This document shows positions 27,349 to 35,957 of a DNA stretch of 64,000 nucleotides, one piece after another (the first letter of the stretch is position 1; the number at the start of each line of letters is the position of its first letter). The DNA comes from Halorubrum halodurans (GTDB lineage Archaea > Halobacteriota > Halobacteria > Halobacteriales > Haloferacaceae). The notes under the pieces are model-generated. The model made no database searches. It worked only from the letters and a program-made list of their open reading frames with translations, and was not told where the DNA came from. Where the stretch lies: the NCBI RefSeq assembly GCF_002252985.1, contig NZ_NHPJ01000131.1, positions 1 to 64,000 on the forward strand, in the 5' to 3' direction. Both the position numbers and the translations under genes were made by a program.

Positions 27349-29877
27349 ATGGACCGGTTGGAGGGCCCCGTGGAGGGACGAAACGGGACGTGGTCGGTCG
27401 GCGACCGCGTCGACGAGACCCCCCGGTGGACGACGTATCGCGGGACGGACGAGGAGGGATCGCCGGTCGCGATCCGGACGCCGACCGGGACGGTCCCGAG
27501 CGACCGGTACGACCGGTTCGACTCGCTCGCCCGCCAGTGGGGGACCGTCGACGAGCGACGAACCGTCCGCGGCCTGCTCGACTGGGGGACCGACCCCGAG
27601 CCGTGGGTCGCCGTCGAGTACGTCCCCGACGAGCTCGAGGCGTGGGCCGCCGGAACCACTCTCGAGACCGCGCGGGCGTGCGACCCGCGGACGCGGGTCG
27701 AACTGCTCTTCGACGTCTGCGAGGTGCTCCGGACCTACTCCCGGTACGGCTCGACGCCCTGTCACCTCGCGCTCCACCCCGACTGTCTCTCCTTCCGGGC
27801 CGACGCCGACGGGCCGGTCGCGGTCGTCGACGACTGGGGACTCAGCCGGCTCGTCGAGGACCCCCCGACGACCCCGTACACCGCGCCCGAGCAGCTCGCG
27901 GGCGACCACGCCTCGAAGCGAACGGACGTCTACCGGATCGGCGCGCTCGCGGCCGCGGCGCTCGGCTCCGGCTCGCCCTTTCCCGGCGTCGACGCCGACG
28001 ATCCGACGGCGCTGGCCGACGCGATCCGCGAGGGGATCGACGCCGACGCGCTCGGCGACGACTTCCCCGAGGGGGCCGTGCGACCGGTCGGCCGGGCGAC
28101 CGAGGGCGATCCGGCCGACCGATTCGCGACGACGTACCCCCTCGGACGGGACCTCCTCGACGCCGTCCCGGTCGTCGACACGAGCGACCGCGAGGCCGAC
28201 GCGCTCGCCGCGACCGTCGCGCCGACGCCCGAGGAACCGGACGCCGACGAGTCGGACGCGGGGACGGAGGCCGAGGGCGCGGCCGCGGCGGAACCCGCGG
28301 CCGCGACGGACGACGACGACGGCGGGGATCCGGACGGCGAGGCGGCCGGGACCGGAAGCGCCGAGAGCGGCGACGGGACGGGGGCCGCGGCGGAGCCCGC
28401 GGACGCGACTGCCTCCGGCTCCGACGGCGGCGGCTCCAGACGGTCGTTCCTCAAGTACGGGATCGGCGCGTTCGCGCTCGCCGGCGTCGGGGCGGGCGGG
28501 CTCGTCGCGATGGATCGGAACGAGCCGGCGCTTCGGGCCGTCGAGGACGGAACGGGGACGTCCGGCTCGGACTCCGGATCCGGGACCGATACCGGCACCG
28601 AATCGGAGACTCAGTCCGGACCGGAACCGGAAGCGGAGGCGGCGACCGAGGTCACTGGCGGGACCGTCACCGTCGACGCCCGGTACTCCCAGTGGCTACA
28701 GGACCTTCCGGAAGCGATCGACGAGTCGGACGTTCCCGACGCCGTCGACGTGGAGGTCCGTTCCGACGACGACGGCACCAGACCGATCGACGAGATCCTC
28801 TCCCGGATCGAGGCCGGCGAACCGAACCCGGACGTGTTCCTCGTCAGCGGCTGGGAGCTCGGGCGGGTCTTCTCGAGGGACGCGACCGAGCCGCTCTCGG
28901 CACACGCGGACACCCACCGGATCGGGGAGGTGATCGACGGGACGTTCCCCGCCCTCGACGTCGTCGCGCGGCACCCCGGAGACGGCGAGGCACACGCGCT
29001 GCCGTACTCGTTCATGCCGCAGGCGGTCGTCTACCGGCGGCCGCGGTTCCGGGAGGCCGGGATCGACGACGAGGGGTGGATGACCGAGCCGCCGACCTGG
29101 TCCGACTGGTCGCGGGCGGTCGCCACCGCCCGGCGGGACGCCGGGTTCGTCTGGAGCGGCCGGCCGCAGCGACTCCCCTCGACGTTCACCGGCGTGCTGG
29201 CCGGGTTCGGCGGGTCCTACTACGAGCGGGGGGAGACGGCGCCGGCGAACGACGCCACGGTGGCGATCGGGGACGGATCCGGCGTTCGCGCGGCGAACGT
29301 CCTCCACGACCTCGCGCTCGGCGGCGGCAGGGCCGACCCGCCCGTCGAGCAGACGTCCCCCGAGGCGGTGCTCGACTACGGCTTCGGCGAGGTGATGAAC
29401 CGGTTCCTCGCCGGGGACGCCGTCGCCGCACTGCTCCCGCTCACCGTGGCGGTCGGCCGTTCGGGCGACGTGGACCCCGAGACGCTCGGCGTGATGCCGC
29501 TGCCCACGGGGTCGGCGGGGTCGCGGACGACGCTGTACGGCCAGTACGTCGCCGTCAACCCCAACACGGAGCTGCTCGGCGAGGCGCTCGCGGTCGCTCG
29601 GGGGTTCCGGTCGGCGGCCGTCGGATCGCTGCTCGTCGCGAACGGGCGGCTCCCCACGATGAACGGGGACCCGTTCTCCGTGGACGACGCGGCGTCGTCC
29701 CCGTACGCGCCACACGAGCCGGCGATCCGGTTCATGGCCGAGAACGGGATCCACGAGCCGCCGACGGCGACGTGGTTCGGAGAACGGTCGAGGATCGGCG
29801 AGGTGCTCCGTCGGGGGATCAGGGAGGACCCGAGGGGGGCACTCAGCGAGCTGACGTCGATCCTCGGCGAACAGTAG
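27349..29877 (+). CDS. Receptor-like fusion: pseudokinase, Tat-like membrane segment, extracellular solute-binding domain
   Basis: The 842-residue protein joins three parts. Residues about 12-270 resemble a Ser/Thr kinase: PVAIRTP (beta-3, Arg43 in place of Lys), HLALHPDCL at 139-147 (HRD Asp replaced by Ala141, Asn by Cys146), DDWG at 161-164 (metal Asp kept) and TAPEQLAG at 178-185. Loss of the catalytic Asp argues for a pseudokinase. An acidic linker (280-362) leads to SRRSFLKYG and a hydrophobic run to about 388, a twin-Arg-like signal or anchor. Residues about 440-842 form a family 1 ABC sugar-type binding protein (INSDVFLVSG-like strand, SFMPQAVVYRR, PPTWSDW, LYGQYVAVNPN). No permease or ATPase is adjacent. 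Cytoplasmic kinase-like and outside binding domains are inferred. A TATA-like GTTATTA (27319-27325) supports ATG 27349. Confidence 0.75.
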   Translation: MDRLEGPVEGRNGTWSVGDRVDETPRWTTYRGTDEEGSPVAIRTPTGTVPSDRYDRFDSLARQWGTVDERRTVRGLLDWGTDPEPWVAVEYVPDELEAWAAGTTLETARACDPRTRVELLFDVCEVLRTYSRYGSTPCHLALHPDCLSFRADADGPVAVVDDWGLSRLVEDPPTTPYTAPEQLAGDHASKRTDVYRIGALAAAALGSGSPFPGVDADDPTALADAIREGIDADALGDDFPEGAVRPVGRATEGDPADRFATTYPLGRDLLDAVPVVDTSDREADALAATVAPTPEEPDADESDAGTEAEGAAAAEPAAATDDDDGGDPDGEAAGTGSAESGDGTGAAAEPADATASGSDGGGSRRSFLKYGIGAFALAGVGAGGLVAMDRNEPALRAVEDGTGTSGSDSGSGTDTGTESETQSGPEPEAEAATEVTGGTVTVDARYSQWLQDLPEAIDESDVPDAVDVEVRSDDDGTRPIDEILSRIEAGEPNPDVFLVSGWELGRVFSRDATEPLSAHADTHRIGEVIDGTFPALDVVARHPGDGEAHALPYSFMPQAVVYRRPRFREAGIDDEGWMTEPPTWSDWSRAVATARRDAGFVWSGRPQRLPSTFTGVLAGFGGSYYERGETAPANDATVAIGDGSGVRAANVLHDLALGGGRADPPVEQTSPEAVLDYGFGEVMNRFLAGDAVAALLPLTVAVGRSGDVDPETLGVMPLPTGSAGSRTTLYGQYVAVNPNTELLGEALAVARGFRSAAVGSLLVANGRLPTMNGDPFSVDDAASSPYAPHEPAIRFMAENGIHEPPTATWFGERSRIGEVLRRGIREDPRGALSELTSILGEQ

Positions 29878-29906
29878 GAGGGCGGTCCGATCGAGTCGCC
29901 GGGGGG

Positions 29907-30077
29907 CTACTCGGCGGCCGGCTCGCCGGGCTCGTCGAGATACTCCGAGTCGACCGTCTCGAGCGTCGGCTCCGGCGGTTCGTCGTCGGCCTCGAGCTCC
30001 CGTCGGGCGAGGTGGTCTTCGAGCTGCTGGCGTTTCCCTCTCCCCTTCCGTTCGCGACCCGATTTCGTGTCTGGCAT
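29907..30077 (-). CDS. Small charged protein of unknown function
   Basis: The 56-residue product has a very basic first half (MPDTKSGRERKGRGKRQQLE) and an acidic second half ending EPGEPAAE. This basic-then-acidic pattern occurs in small haloarchaeal conserved proteins, but I know no function. It is convergent with the pseudokinase/solute-binding gene, 29 nt away. ATG 30077 is the only good start. Confidence 0.65.
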   Translation of the reverse strand: MPDTKSGRERKGRGKRQQLEDHLARRELEADDEPPEPTLETVDSEYLDEPGEPAAE

Positions 30078-30263
30078 CGTCAACCGTGTCAACACTACCC
30101 ACACACATGAAGGTTGTGTCCGTCCGTTGAAACACCGCGGCGCGGGAGCGGGCTCCGGAGCGGCGCCGGGAGGGGAGCAGGCCCGCGGTCGCGCGGGGGC
30201 ACTCCCCTCAGTCTCGGTTTTCGACGAACGGCTCGCTCCGCTCGCCGTGTCGTTCGTGGAAAA

Positions 30264-30345
30264 CGCCAGGAGAGGGATTTGAACCCCCGATCCCGGAAGG
30301 GAACACGCTTTCCAGGCGTGCGCCTTACCACTCGGCCATCCTGGC
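30264..30345 (-). tRNA. tRNA-Ser (GGA)
   Basis: The minus strand folds as a class II tRNA: acceptor GCCAGGA pairing with TCCTGGC, D arm GCCGAGTGGTAAGGC, anticodon stem with loop CTGGAAA (anticodon GGA), a long variable arm rich in CCC/GGG, and T arm with GGTTCAAATCC. The discriminator base is G and CCA is not encoded. Serine identity follows from the anticodon, long variable arm and G73. No intron is present. A TATA-like TTAACA (minus strand, about 30370-30376) overlaps the stop codon of the upstream gene. Confidence 0.97.
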
Positions 30346-30372
30346 TCGTTCGGACGTAATCCGGTGGGACTG

Positions 30373-30660
30373 TTAAGTCCTTCTTTTCGCCCCCCGTCGA
30401 GCGATCCGGTGTTCCGCGACGTATGCCAGCGCGAGAGTGGCTCCGGCCACGGTCGCGGCCAGGCCGAACAGCCACGCGTATCCGAAGGGGAGCGAGCCGC
30501 CGACGAGGAGGTATCCCTGCGCGGCGACGAGGAACGCGAACCCGCCGATCGCTCCCCACAGCGCCGCCGAACGCAGCCGGTTCCGCCTCGTGGCGGGACG
30601 CCCCGGCGCGTCGCCGGCGGGCGCGCCGTCCCGATCACGCTCCTCGCCGCCCCCGCTCAT
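30373..30660 (-). CDS. Two-helix small membrane protein
   Basis: The 95-residue product has an Arg/Gly-rich N terminus (about 28 residues) and two hydrophobic helices, AALWGAIGGFAFLVAAQGYL and AWLFGLAATVAGATLALAYV, then a basic tail RRGAKRRT. It is 2 nt after the RidA gene and so belongs to that transcript. I do not recognise a family with known function. Its stop codon lies inside the likely promoter of the tRNA-Ser gene. Confidence 0.7.
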   Translation of the reverse strand: MSGGGEERDRDGAPAGDAPGRPATRRNRLRSAALWGAIGGFAFLVAAQGYLLVGGSLPFGYAWLFGLAATVAGATLALAYVAEHRIARRGAKRRT

Positions 30661-30662
30661 CT

Positions 30663-31043
30663 CTACTCCACGCTCGCGACCGCCTCGATCTCGACGCCGA
30701 CGCCCTTCGGGAGCGCGCCGGCCTGGACCGCCGATCGCGCCGGCGGCGCGCGGTCGAAGTAGTCGGCGTACACCTCGTTCATCTCCTCGAAGTCGTCGAT
30801 GTCGCCGAGGAAGACCGTCGTCTTGAGCACGTCCTCCGGCTCCGCGCCCGCCTCCGCGAGGACCGCCAGCAGGTTGTCGAGCGCCTGCTCGGTCTGCTCG
30901 GCGATCGGGGCGTCCGCGAGGAGTTCTCCCTCCGGCGTCAGCGGGATCTGCCCGGCGGTGAACACGAGGTCGCCGTTCGTCGTCGCCTGGCTGTACGCGC
31001 CGACCGCCTCCGGGGCCGCGTTCGTGTGGATGATCTCCGACAT
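30663..31043 (-). CDS. ridA: RidA-family enamine/imine deaminase
   Basis: The 126-residue protein is a RidA (YjgF/YER057c/UK114) member that hydrolyses reactive 2-aminoacrylate and related imines. Signature stretches are GAYSQATTNGDLVFTAGQIPLTPEGEL, QTEQALDNLLAVL, VLKTTVFLGDIDDFEEMNEVY, and the catalytic Arg in PPARSAVQ, with VEIEAVASV at the end. Length matches the family. It precedes a small membrane protein gene by 2 nt. Confidence 0.93.
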   Translation of the reverse strand: MSEIIHTNAAPEAVGAYSQATTNGDLVFTAGQIPLTPEGELLADAPIAEQTEQALDNLLAVLAEAGAEPEDVLKTTVFLGDIDDFEEMNEVYADYFDRAPPARSAVQAGALPKGVGVEIEAVASVE

Positions 31044-31136
31044 GCGTCGACCCTTCGACGCGGATCACTAAGTGTGTCGGGGACGCGGCCGATCCGACCG
31101 CCGAGCATAATAGCGTCGAGTGGTAACGTACCACAT

Positions 31137-31541
31137 ATGTCGGTGGCACTGCTCGCCGCGCTGCTGGCGGGGATGCTCCTGATCAACGTGGCGGTCGCGT
31201 GGACGCTCGCCCGCCGGGAGCGCGGTCCCGGCGACGCGCCCGACGCGGAGGGGACGCCGGGGGACGACGATCACACCGGGTTCGACGCGGTGCTCGCCAA
31301 GCGGCGGACGCCGCCGACCGACGGCGACGACGCGCCGGCCGACGCGCGCTCGCCGCCCGCGGACCCGGCGATCGACGACCCGCCGCCGCTCGAGACCGAC
31401 GAGGAGACGGTCGTCTGTGGGAACTGCGGCGCGAGGAACCGGTCGGGGTACCGCTACTGCCGCTGGTGCGTCCGGTCCGCCCTCGTCGACGACGGGCCGG
31501 GGCGCGGCGACGCCGCCGGGGCGGCGCGTCGGCCGCTGTGA
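31137..31541 (+). CDS. Membrane-anchored zinc-ribbon protein
   Basis: The 134-residue product starts with one membrane helix (residues 3-25, ALLAALLAGMLLINVAVAWTL), continues with an acidic disordered region, and ends in a zinc ribbon VCGNCGARNRSGYRYCRWC. This layout is common among haloarchaeal small proteins of unknown role. ATG 31137 is supported by a TATA-like CATAATAG at about 31105-31112. It diverges from ridA. Confidence 0.78.
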   Translation: MSVALLAALLAGMLLINVAVAWTLARRERGPGDAPDAEGTPGDDDHTGFDAVLAKRRTPPTDGDDAPADARSPPADPAIDDPPPLETDEETVVCGNCGARNRSGYRYCRWCVRSALVDDGPGRGDAAGAARRPL

Positions 31542-31570
31542 GCCGGGCGCCGCGAGCCGGCCCGAGCCGA

Positions 31571-31882
31571 TCAGCGTTCCCGCCTCGCCGCGCGTCCGAG
31601 GTGCTCCTCGACGGCCTCGACCTTCCGGTCGGCCGTCGTCTCGACGGTCCGCTTGTCGTCGATCTTCAGGAACGTCGAGACGCGGTCGCCGTCGACCGCC
31701 CGATGGGCGGCCCCGACGGCGTCGAGCAGCGTGTCGACGTCGTCGGCCTCGATGGTGGTCCCCATCGGGTTCGTCTCGTAGCTCACGTCGAAGTCGTCGA
31801 GGGCCGCCACCGCCTCGGCGACCTCCTCGGCCATGCTCCCTTCGATCACCGGCGCGACGCTCAACAGGGCGACGACGGTCAT
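31571..31882 (-). CDS. MTH1187/YkoF-type thiamine-binding protein (UPF0045)
   Basis: The 103-residue product matches the MTH1187 fold: VVALLSVAPVIEGSMAEEVAEAVAAL, the central YETNPMGTTIEAD loop and a paired helix/strand with VSTFLKIDDKR. Family members bind thiamine or similar small molecules. Start ATG 31882 fits the conserved N-terminal strand. No thiamine genes are adjacent. Confidence 0.82.
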   Translation of the reverse strand: MTVVALLSVAPVIEGSMAEEVAEAVAALDDFDVSYETNPMGTTIEADDVDTLLDAVGAAHRAVDGDRVSTFLKIDDKRTVETTADRKVEAVEEHLGRAARRER

Positions 31883-31959
31883 GCGTCGGCGTACGCGGTT
31901 CGGGGGCATAAATGGCACACCCGGCCGCTCCCGTCGGGGCCCGACGCGTTCCGGTTCCG

Positions 31960-32895
31960 CTACCCGTCGAGCGCGTCCCGGAGGAAGGAGAGCTGGTGGC
32001 CGACCGCCGGCTCGAAGTCGGCCCCGAACGGGGAGAAGTGGTCCGCGGGCATCGAGACGACCGTGCCGCGTCGGAGGTCCTCGGCCGCCTCCCGGACCGA
32101 CTCGATCGGGACGACCGGGTCGTCGGTGCCCGCCAGAAGCAGCGTCGGCGCGTGGATCTCCGCGAGCCGCTCGCCCGGTCGGTAGCCGACGAGCCGCAGC
32201 AGCGACCGGGCCGGCGTCTCGTTCCGCCAGGTCGACTCCCGGTCGACGAGGTCGAGGTAGCCGCGCTTCGTTCCCGGCTCGGTGATCGCCGCGAGCTCGT
32301 CGGTCCCGCCGACGATCGGGACCGTCCGGCCGCGACCGAGCCGGTGGCCGAGCAGGTCGCGGAGACCCGCCAGCCCCGACCGGACGAGGTACCCGGCGCC
32401 GCGGGCCGAGGCGACGGCGCGCGCGTCGAGCAGGGGCGTCACCGCGATCACGGCGTCGACGTCCCGGCGCTCGGCCGCGAGCGTCAGGACGTGTCCCGCC
32501 GACAGCGACGCGCCCCAGAGGACCCGCTCCCGGCCGACCGCGTCGACGCGGTCGAGCCGGTCGAGCGCGCCCGCGTAGTCGGCGCGCTGTCGACCCGGAT
32601 GGACCGACCGGGAACCGCCGTCGGAGTCGCCGAACCCGCGGTAGTCGAAACAGAACGCGGCGTAGCCGGCGTCGGCGAACCGCTCGGCGACCGCGGGGTA
32701 GCCGAAGCTCCGCTCCGCGCCGAGCCCCGGTGCCATGACGACGACCGGCGGACCGTCGTCGCCGCTCGGGAGGTACAGCGTCCCCCGACAGGTCTCCCCG
32801 TCGACGTCGAACGAGAGGTCGCGCGTCGAGAAGGACTCGCGGGGCGGCCGGGCGAGCCGCCGCTGGGCGCGGTTCACCGGGTCGCGTCGGGTCAC
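31960..32895 (-). CDS. Alpha/beta hydrolase (dienelactone hydrolase/acyl-peptide-esterase-like)
   Basis: The 311-residue protein contains the hydrolase features VVVMAPGLGAERSFGY, DYRGFGDSDGGSRS, nucleophile elbow WGASLSAG, acid site GTDDPVVPIES and His in PADHFSPFG. It is likely a cytoplasmic esterase of unknown substrate. The start is GTG 32895 because its GTGA overlaps the TGA stop of the upstream gene, a standard coupling signal; the alternative GTG is six codons later. Confidence 0.8.
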   Translation of the reverse strand: MTRRDPVNRAQRRLARPPRESFSTRDLSFDVDGETCRGTLYLPSGDDGPPVVVMAPGLGAERSFGYPAVAERFADAGYAAFCFDYRGFGDSDGGSRSVHPGRQRADYAGALDRLDRVDAVGRERVLWGASLSAGHVLTLAAERRDVDAVIAVTPLLDARAVASARGAGYLVRSGLAGLRDLLGHRLGRGRTVPIVGGTDELAAITEPGTKRGYLDLVDRESTWRNETPARSLLRLVGYRPGERLAEIHAPTLLLAGTDDPVVPIESVREAAEDLRRGTVVSMPADHFSPFGADFEPAVGHQLSFLRDALDG

Positions 32896-33299
32896 GGCGT
32901 CCGGTCCTCCTCGATCTCTCCGTCGGCGTCGGCGTCGGCGTCGCCGCCGTCCCCGACGTGCGTGAGCGTTTCCAGGACGCGCGTCGAGAACTCGGTCTCG
33001 GTCAGATCGTCGGCGAGAAGCCCCTCGAACCAGGCGGGCTCGGCGGTCCACGTCCCGAGCGGGTCGCCCGGCGAGCGGATCACGGTCGCCTCGACCCGGA
33101 CGGGATCCCACGCGTCCGCCTCCGCGCGGTCGATGAGGGCGTTCAGCGCCCGCCCGATCTCGCGGCGGTGGACCTCGCGGCCGGGGAAGGCGGTCATGTA
33201 CGTCACCTCGAGAGGGTCGCCGGCGTCGATCGACTCGACGCTGATGCCGTAGCTTCGGAGGGCCGGTTCGACCCCGCTCGTCGGCTCGTCGTCGCTCAT
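32892..33299 (-). CDS. Conserved haloarchaeal protein of unknown function, coupled to the hydrolase
   Basis: The 135-residue product contains an alpha/beta segment (YGISVESIDAGDPLEVTYMTAFPG, RRVHREIGRALNALID-like helices, VRVEATVI) that resembles a small two-layer fold, and ends in an acidic repeat DADADADGEIEED. I do not recognise the family. A minus-strand TATA-like ATTTATCC (33319-33326) is 21-27 nt from the ATG. It overlaps the following hydrolase gene by 4 nt. Confidence 0.7.
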   Translation of the reverse strand: MSDDEPTSGVEPALRSYGISVESIDAGDPLEVTYMTAFPGREVHRREIGRALNALIDRAEADAWDPVRVEATVIRSPGDPLGTWTAEPAWFEGLLADDLTETEFSTRVLETLTHVGDGGDADADADGEIEEDRTP

Positions 33300-33633
33300 A
33301 CCGGTGGGTCGGCCGGACGGGATAAATCGGTACCGGCGCGCCGCTCCGGGAGCGGTTCGAGCGGGGACGCGGTCGAGAACGCGAGCGGAAAGCCGCTGAC
33401 GGGGGCCGTCGGCTGTGACGGCCGATATCGGCTCTGTCAGAGGCACACGATTGTCCCGCGCGGCCGGGAGGATCTACACCGGCACGGGGCATAAACGCTC
33501 GGTGAACGATCTTTCAGTCATCTGTTTTACAATCGAAGGGTGCCGGACGATCCGTCGCCCGCCGGGCGGGACGCGCCCGGTGCGTCCCCGCATCTCCGAC
33601 ATGATTTATACTCCCTCCGAGGGAACGATCGGT
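33300..33633. other. Intergenic stretch, 334 nt, two divergent promoters
   Basis: Apart from the leftward TATA-like box near 33319-33326 and the rightward TATTTATAC-like box at 33604-33611, I see no gene, tRNA or clear repeat here. A short AT-richer patch around 33505-33540 carries no recognisable motif. Confidence 0.5.
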
Positions 33634-34767
33634 ATGCTCCGGGCCGCGCTGGCGACGCCGCTTCGATCCGCGGACGCGGCCGGAACGCTGATCGTCGGGA
33701 CGGTGCTGACGCTTCTCGCGTGGGTCCTCACGCCGCTTTGGGTGATCGGGACGCTCTCCGCGCCCGTCCTCGTCCTGGCCGCGCCGATCGCGCTCGCGCC
33801 GGCGTTCATCGGGCGGGGGTACCTCCTGCGGGTGGTCGCCGTCGGGATCGGGGCGGCCGACGAGGCCGGGACCGGCTCCCGGATCGGGTCCGCGGCGGAC
33901 GCCTCCCCCGAGGCCCCGCCGTTCGTTCGATGGGGGCGGCTCTACCGCGACGGGGTCGCCTCCGCGCTGCTCACCGCCGCGTACCTCCTCCCGCTCGTCG
34001 TCGGACTGGCCGCGGTCGGGGTCGCCGGCGCGTTCGTCGAACTCGGTCGGGTGGATCCGGCGCCGGTCGCGGAGTCGGTCGCGGGAACGGACCCGGCGGG
34101 CGTCGCCGGCGTCGACGCGGCGGTGCCGCCCGCTGCGCCGGTGTACGGGATCGTCGGCGCCTTCGTCGCCGTGGTCTCGCTCGCGTACCTGGTCGCGTTC
34201 GCGTACGTCAGGCCGGCGGCGCTCTCCGCGCTCGCCGCCGAGGGTCGGCTCCGCGACGGGCTCCGGCCGGCCGCGGTCGGCAGCGTCGCGCTCTCGGGGG
34301 AGTACGCCGTCGCGTGGTCGCTGGCGATGGTCACGCTGCTCACCGGATACGTCCTCGCGGCGCCGTTCGTTCCGCTCCTCGTCGGGGTCGGCGGCGTGTT
34401 CGCGGTTCGGGTCGTCGTCCACACGCTGTACGGTCTCGGGGCGGGGGACGTGATCGAGCACGCGCGATCGTCGGTTCCGGCCGCCGACCCCGTCGCCGAC
34501 GCGGAGGCGCCGGACGAGTCGGCGGCCGGGTCGCCCGCAACCGAGGTCCCGCCCGAGGCCGACCCGGCGGTCCAGACCGGACGGTCCGTCCCCGGAACCG
34601 CGGCCTCGGTGCCCGAGGCGGTCGGCGCCGTCGACCTCGACTCCCTCGTCGACGGCGGCGGTGACGGGAACGACGATCGCGACGGGACCGGCCCCGCCGC
34701 CGACCGCGACGAGGCGGGAGGCGGCGCCGACCGCGACGCGGCCGACGCGTTCGACTGGGGGCCGTGA
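33634..34767 (+). CDS. DUF4013 membrane protein
   Basis: The 377-residue protein has about six hydrophobic segments in residues 20-260 and begins MLRAALATPLRSADAAGTLIVGTVLTLLAW, typical of haloarchaeal DUF4013 proteins. Conserved elements include PAFIGRGYLLRVV near the second helix and an ALSALAAEGRLRDGL loop. The last 100 residues are an acidic Pro/Ala/Asp-rich tail. Function is unknown. ATG 33634 fits a TATA box ATTTATAC at 33604-33611, 23-30 nt upstream. Confidence 0.8.
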   Translation: MLRAALATPLRSADAAGTLIVGTVLTLLAWVLTPLWVIGTLSAPVLVLAAPIALAPAFIGRGYLLRVVAVGIGAADEAGTGSRIGSAADASPEAPPFVRWGRLYRDGVASALLTAAYLLPLVVGLAAVGVAGAFVELGRVDPAPVAESVAGTDPAGVAGVDAAVPPAAPVYGIVGAFVAVVSLAYLVAFAYVRPAALSALAAEGRLRDGLRPAAVGSVALSGEYAVAWSLAMVTLLTGYVLAAPFVPLLVGVGGVFAVRVVVHTLYGLGAGDVIEHARSSVPAADPVADAEAPDESAAGSPATEVPPEADPAVQTGRSVPGTAASVPEAVGAVDLDSLVDGGGDGNDDRDGTGPAADRDEAGGGADRDAADAFDWGP

Positions 34768-34867
34768 GCGCCCGGCGACGCCCCCGTCGGGCCGGAGCCG
34801 CCGACCGCGGGGCCGCGCGACCGGGACGGAAGCCAAGAGTTGATACCCTCCCGATCGAACGCCGGGT

Positions 34868-35935
34868 ATGCGCATCTCCGAGCGGGGCTACGGCGAGGAG
34901 GGCCGGGAACGGCTCACGCTCGTCCCCGAGAACGTCGATGACCTCTGGCACCTGTCGCACGTCCTCGAGCCGGGCGACCGCGTCGAGGGCGACACCACCC
35001 GCCGGATCCAGCGGGACGACGACCGGATGCGGGACACGGGGGGCCAGCGCGAACACCTCTTCGTGACCCTCGAGGTCGACGACGTCGAGTTCGCGCGCTT
35101 CGCCAACCGGCTGCGCGTCTCGGGGGTCATCGTCGCCTGCTCGCGGGAGGACCAGCTCAACGCCCACCACACGATCAACGTCGAGGAGCACGACGAGGTC
35201 ACGGTGGAGAAGCACTTCAAGCCGGACCAGACGGAGCGGCTGGAGGCGGCGACGGAGGCCGCGGAGAACCCCGACGTCGCCATCGCGACCGTCGAGGAGG
35301 GCGCGGCGTACGTCCACACGGTCCAGCAGTACGGCACCGAGGAGTACGCCTCGTTCACGAAGCCGACGGGGAAAGGCGAGTTCTCCCGGCCGCGCGAGGA
35401 GCTGTTCGCCGAGCTCGGCGAGGCGCTCGCCCATCTCGACGCCGACGCCGTGATCCTCGCGGGGCCGGGGTTCACGAAGCAGGACGCCCGCGACTACATC
35501 GCCGAGGAGCACCGCGACCTGGCCGACCGGATCACCGTCGTCGACACTTCGGCGGCCGGCGACCGCGGCGTCCACGAGGTGCTCAAACGCGGCGCGGTCG
35601 ACGAGGTCCAGAAGGAGACGCGGATCTCCCGCGAGGCGGCGCTCATCGACGAGCTCACGGAGAACATCGCGACGGGCGCGAAGGCCACCTACGGTCCCGA
35701 GGACGTGGCGGAGGCCGCGGAGTTCGGCGCGGTCGAGACGCTGCTCGTCGTCGACGACCGGCTCCGCACCGAGCGGCAGGGCGAGGGCGACTGGGCGATC
35801 GACGTCAACGAGGTGATCGAGTCGGTGGAGCGACGGGGCGGCGACGTGGTCGTCTTCTCCGCCGACTTCGCTCCCGGCGAACAGCTCTCGAACCTCGGCG
35901 GCATCGCCGCCGTCCTCCGGTACCGCCTCCAGTAG
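34868..35935 (+). CDS. pelA: mRNA surveillance protein pelota
   Basis: The 355-residue product is archaeal pelota, the eRF1-like factor that, with aEF1A/ABCE1, releases stalled ribosomes. The N-terminal Sm-like domain starts [22 protein letters not shown], followed by [16 protein letters not shown]. The central domain has [18 protein letters not shown] and the C-terminal domain [30 protein letters not shown]. Length and order fit the family. A TATA-like GTTGATAC is at about 34837-34844. Confidence 0.95.
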   Translation: MRISERGYGEEGRERLTLVPENVDDLWHLSHVLEPGDRVEGDTTRRIQRDDDRMRDTGGQREHLFVTLEVDDVEFARFANRLRVSGVIVACSREDQLNAHHTINVEEHDEVTVEKHFKPDQTERLEAATEAAENPDVAIATVEEGAAYVHTVQQYGTEEYASFTKPTGKGEFSRPREELFAELGEALAHLDADAVILAGPGFTKQDARDYIAEEHRDLADRITVVDTSAAGDRGVHEVLKRGAVDEVQKETRISREAALIDELTENIATGAKATYGPEDVAEAAEFGAVETLLVVDDRLRTERQGEGDWAIDVNEVIESVERRGGDVVVFSADFAPGEQLSNLGGIAAVLRYRLQ

Positions 35936-35957
35936 CGGGCGCGTGCGGCGCGGCTCC

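Noticed and set aside
28430-28520. Separate gene start at the internal Tat motif (two genes rather than one fusion)
   Set aside because: There is no stop codon or promoter in the linker and no start codon in the right place; the frame is continuous, so one protein is the simpler reading.
32920-32945. TCGGCG repeat as a microsatellite element
   Set aside because: It encodes the acidic ADADAD tail of the small protein gene and is typical of haloarchaeal coding DNA.
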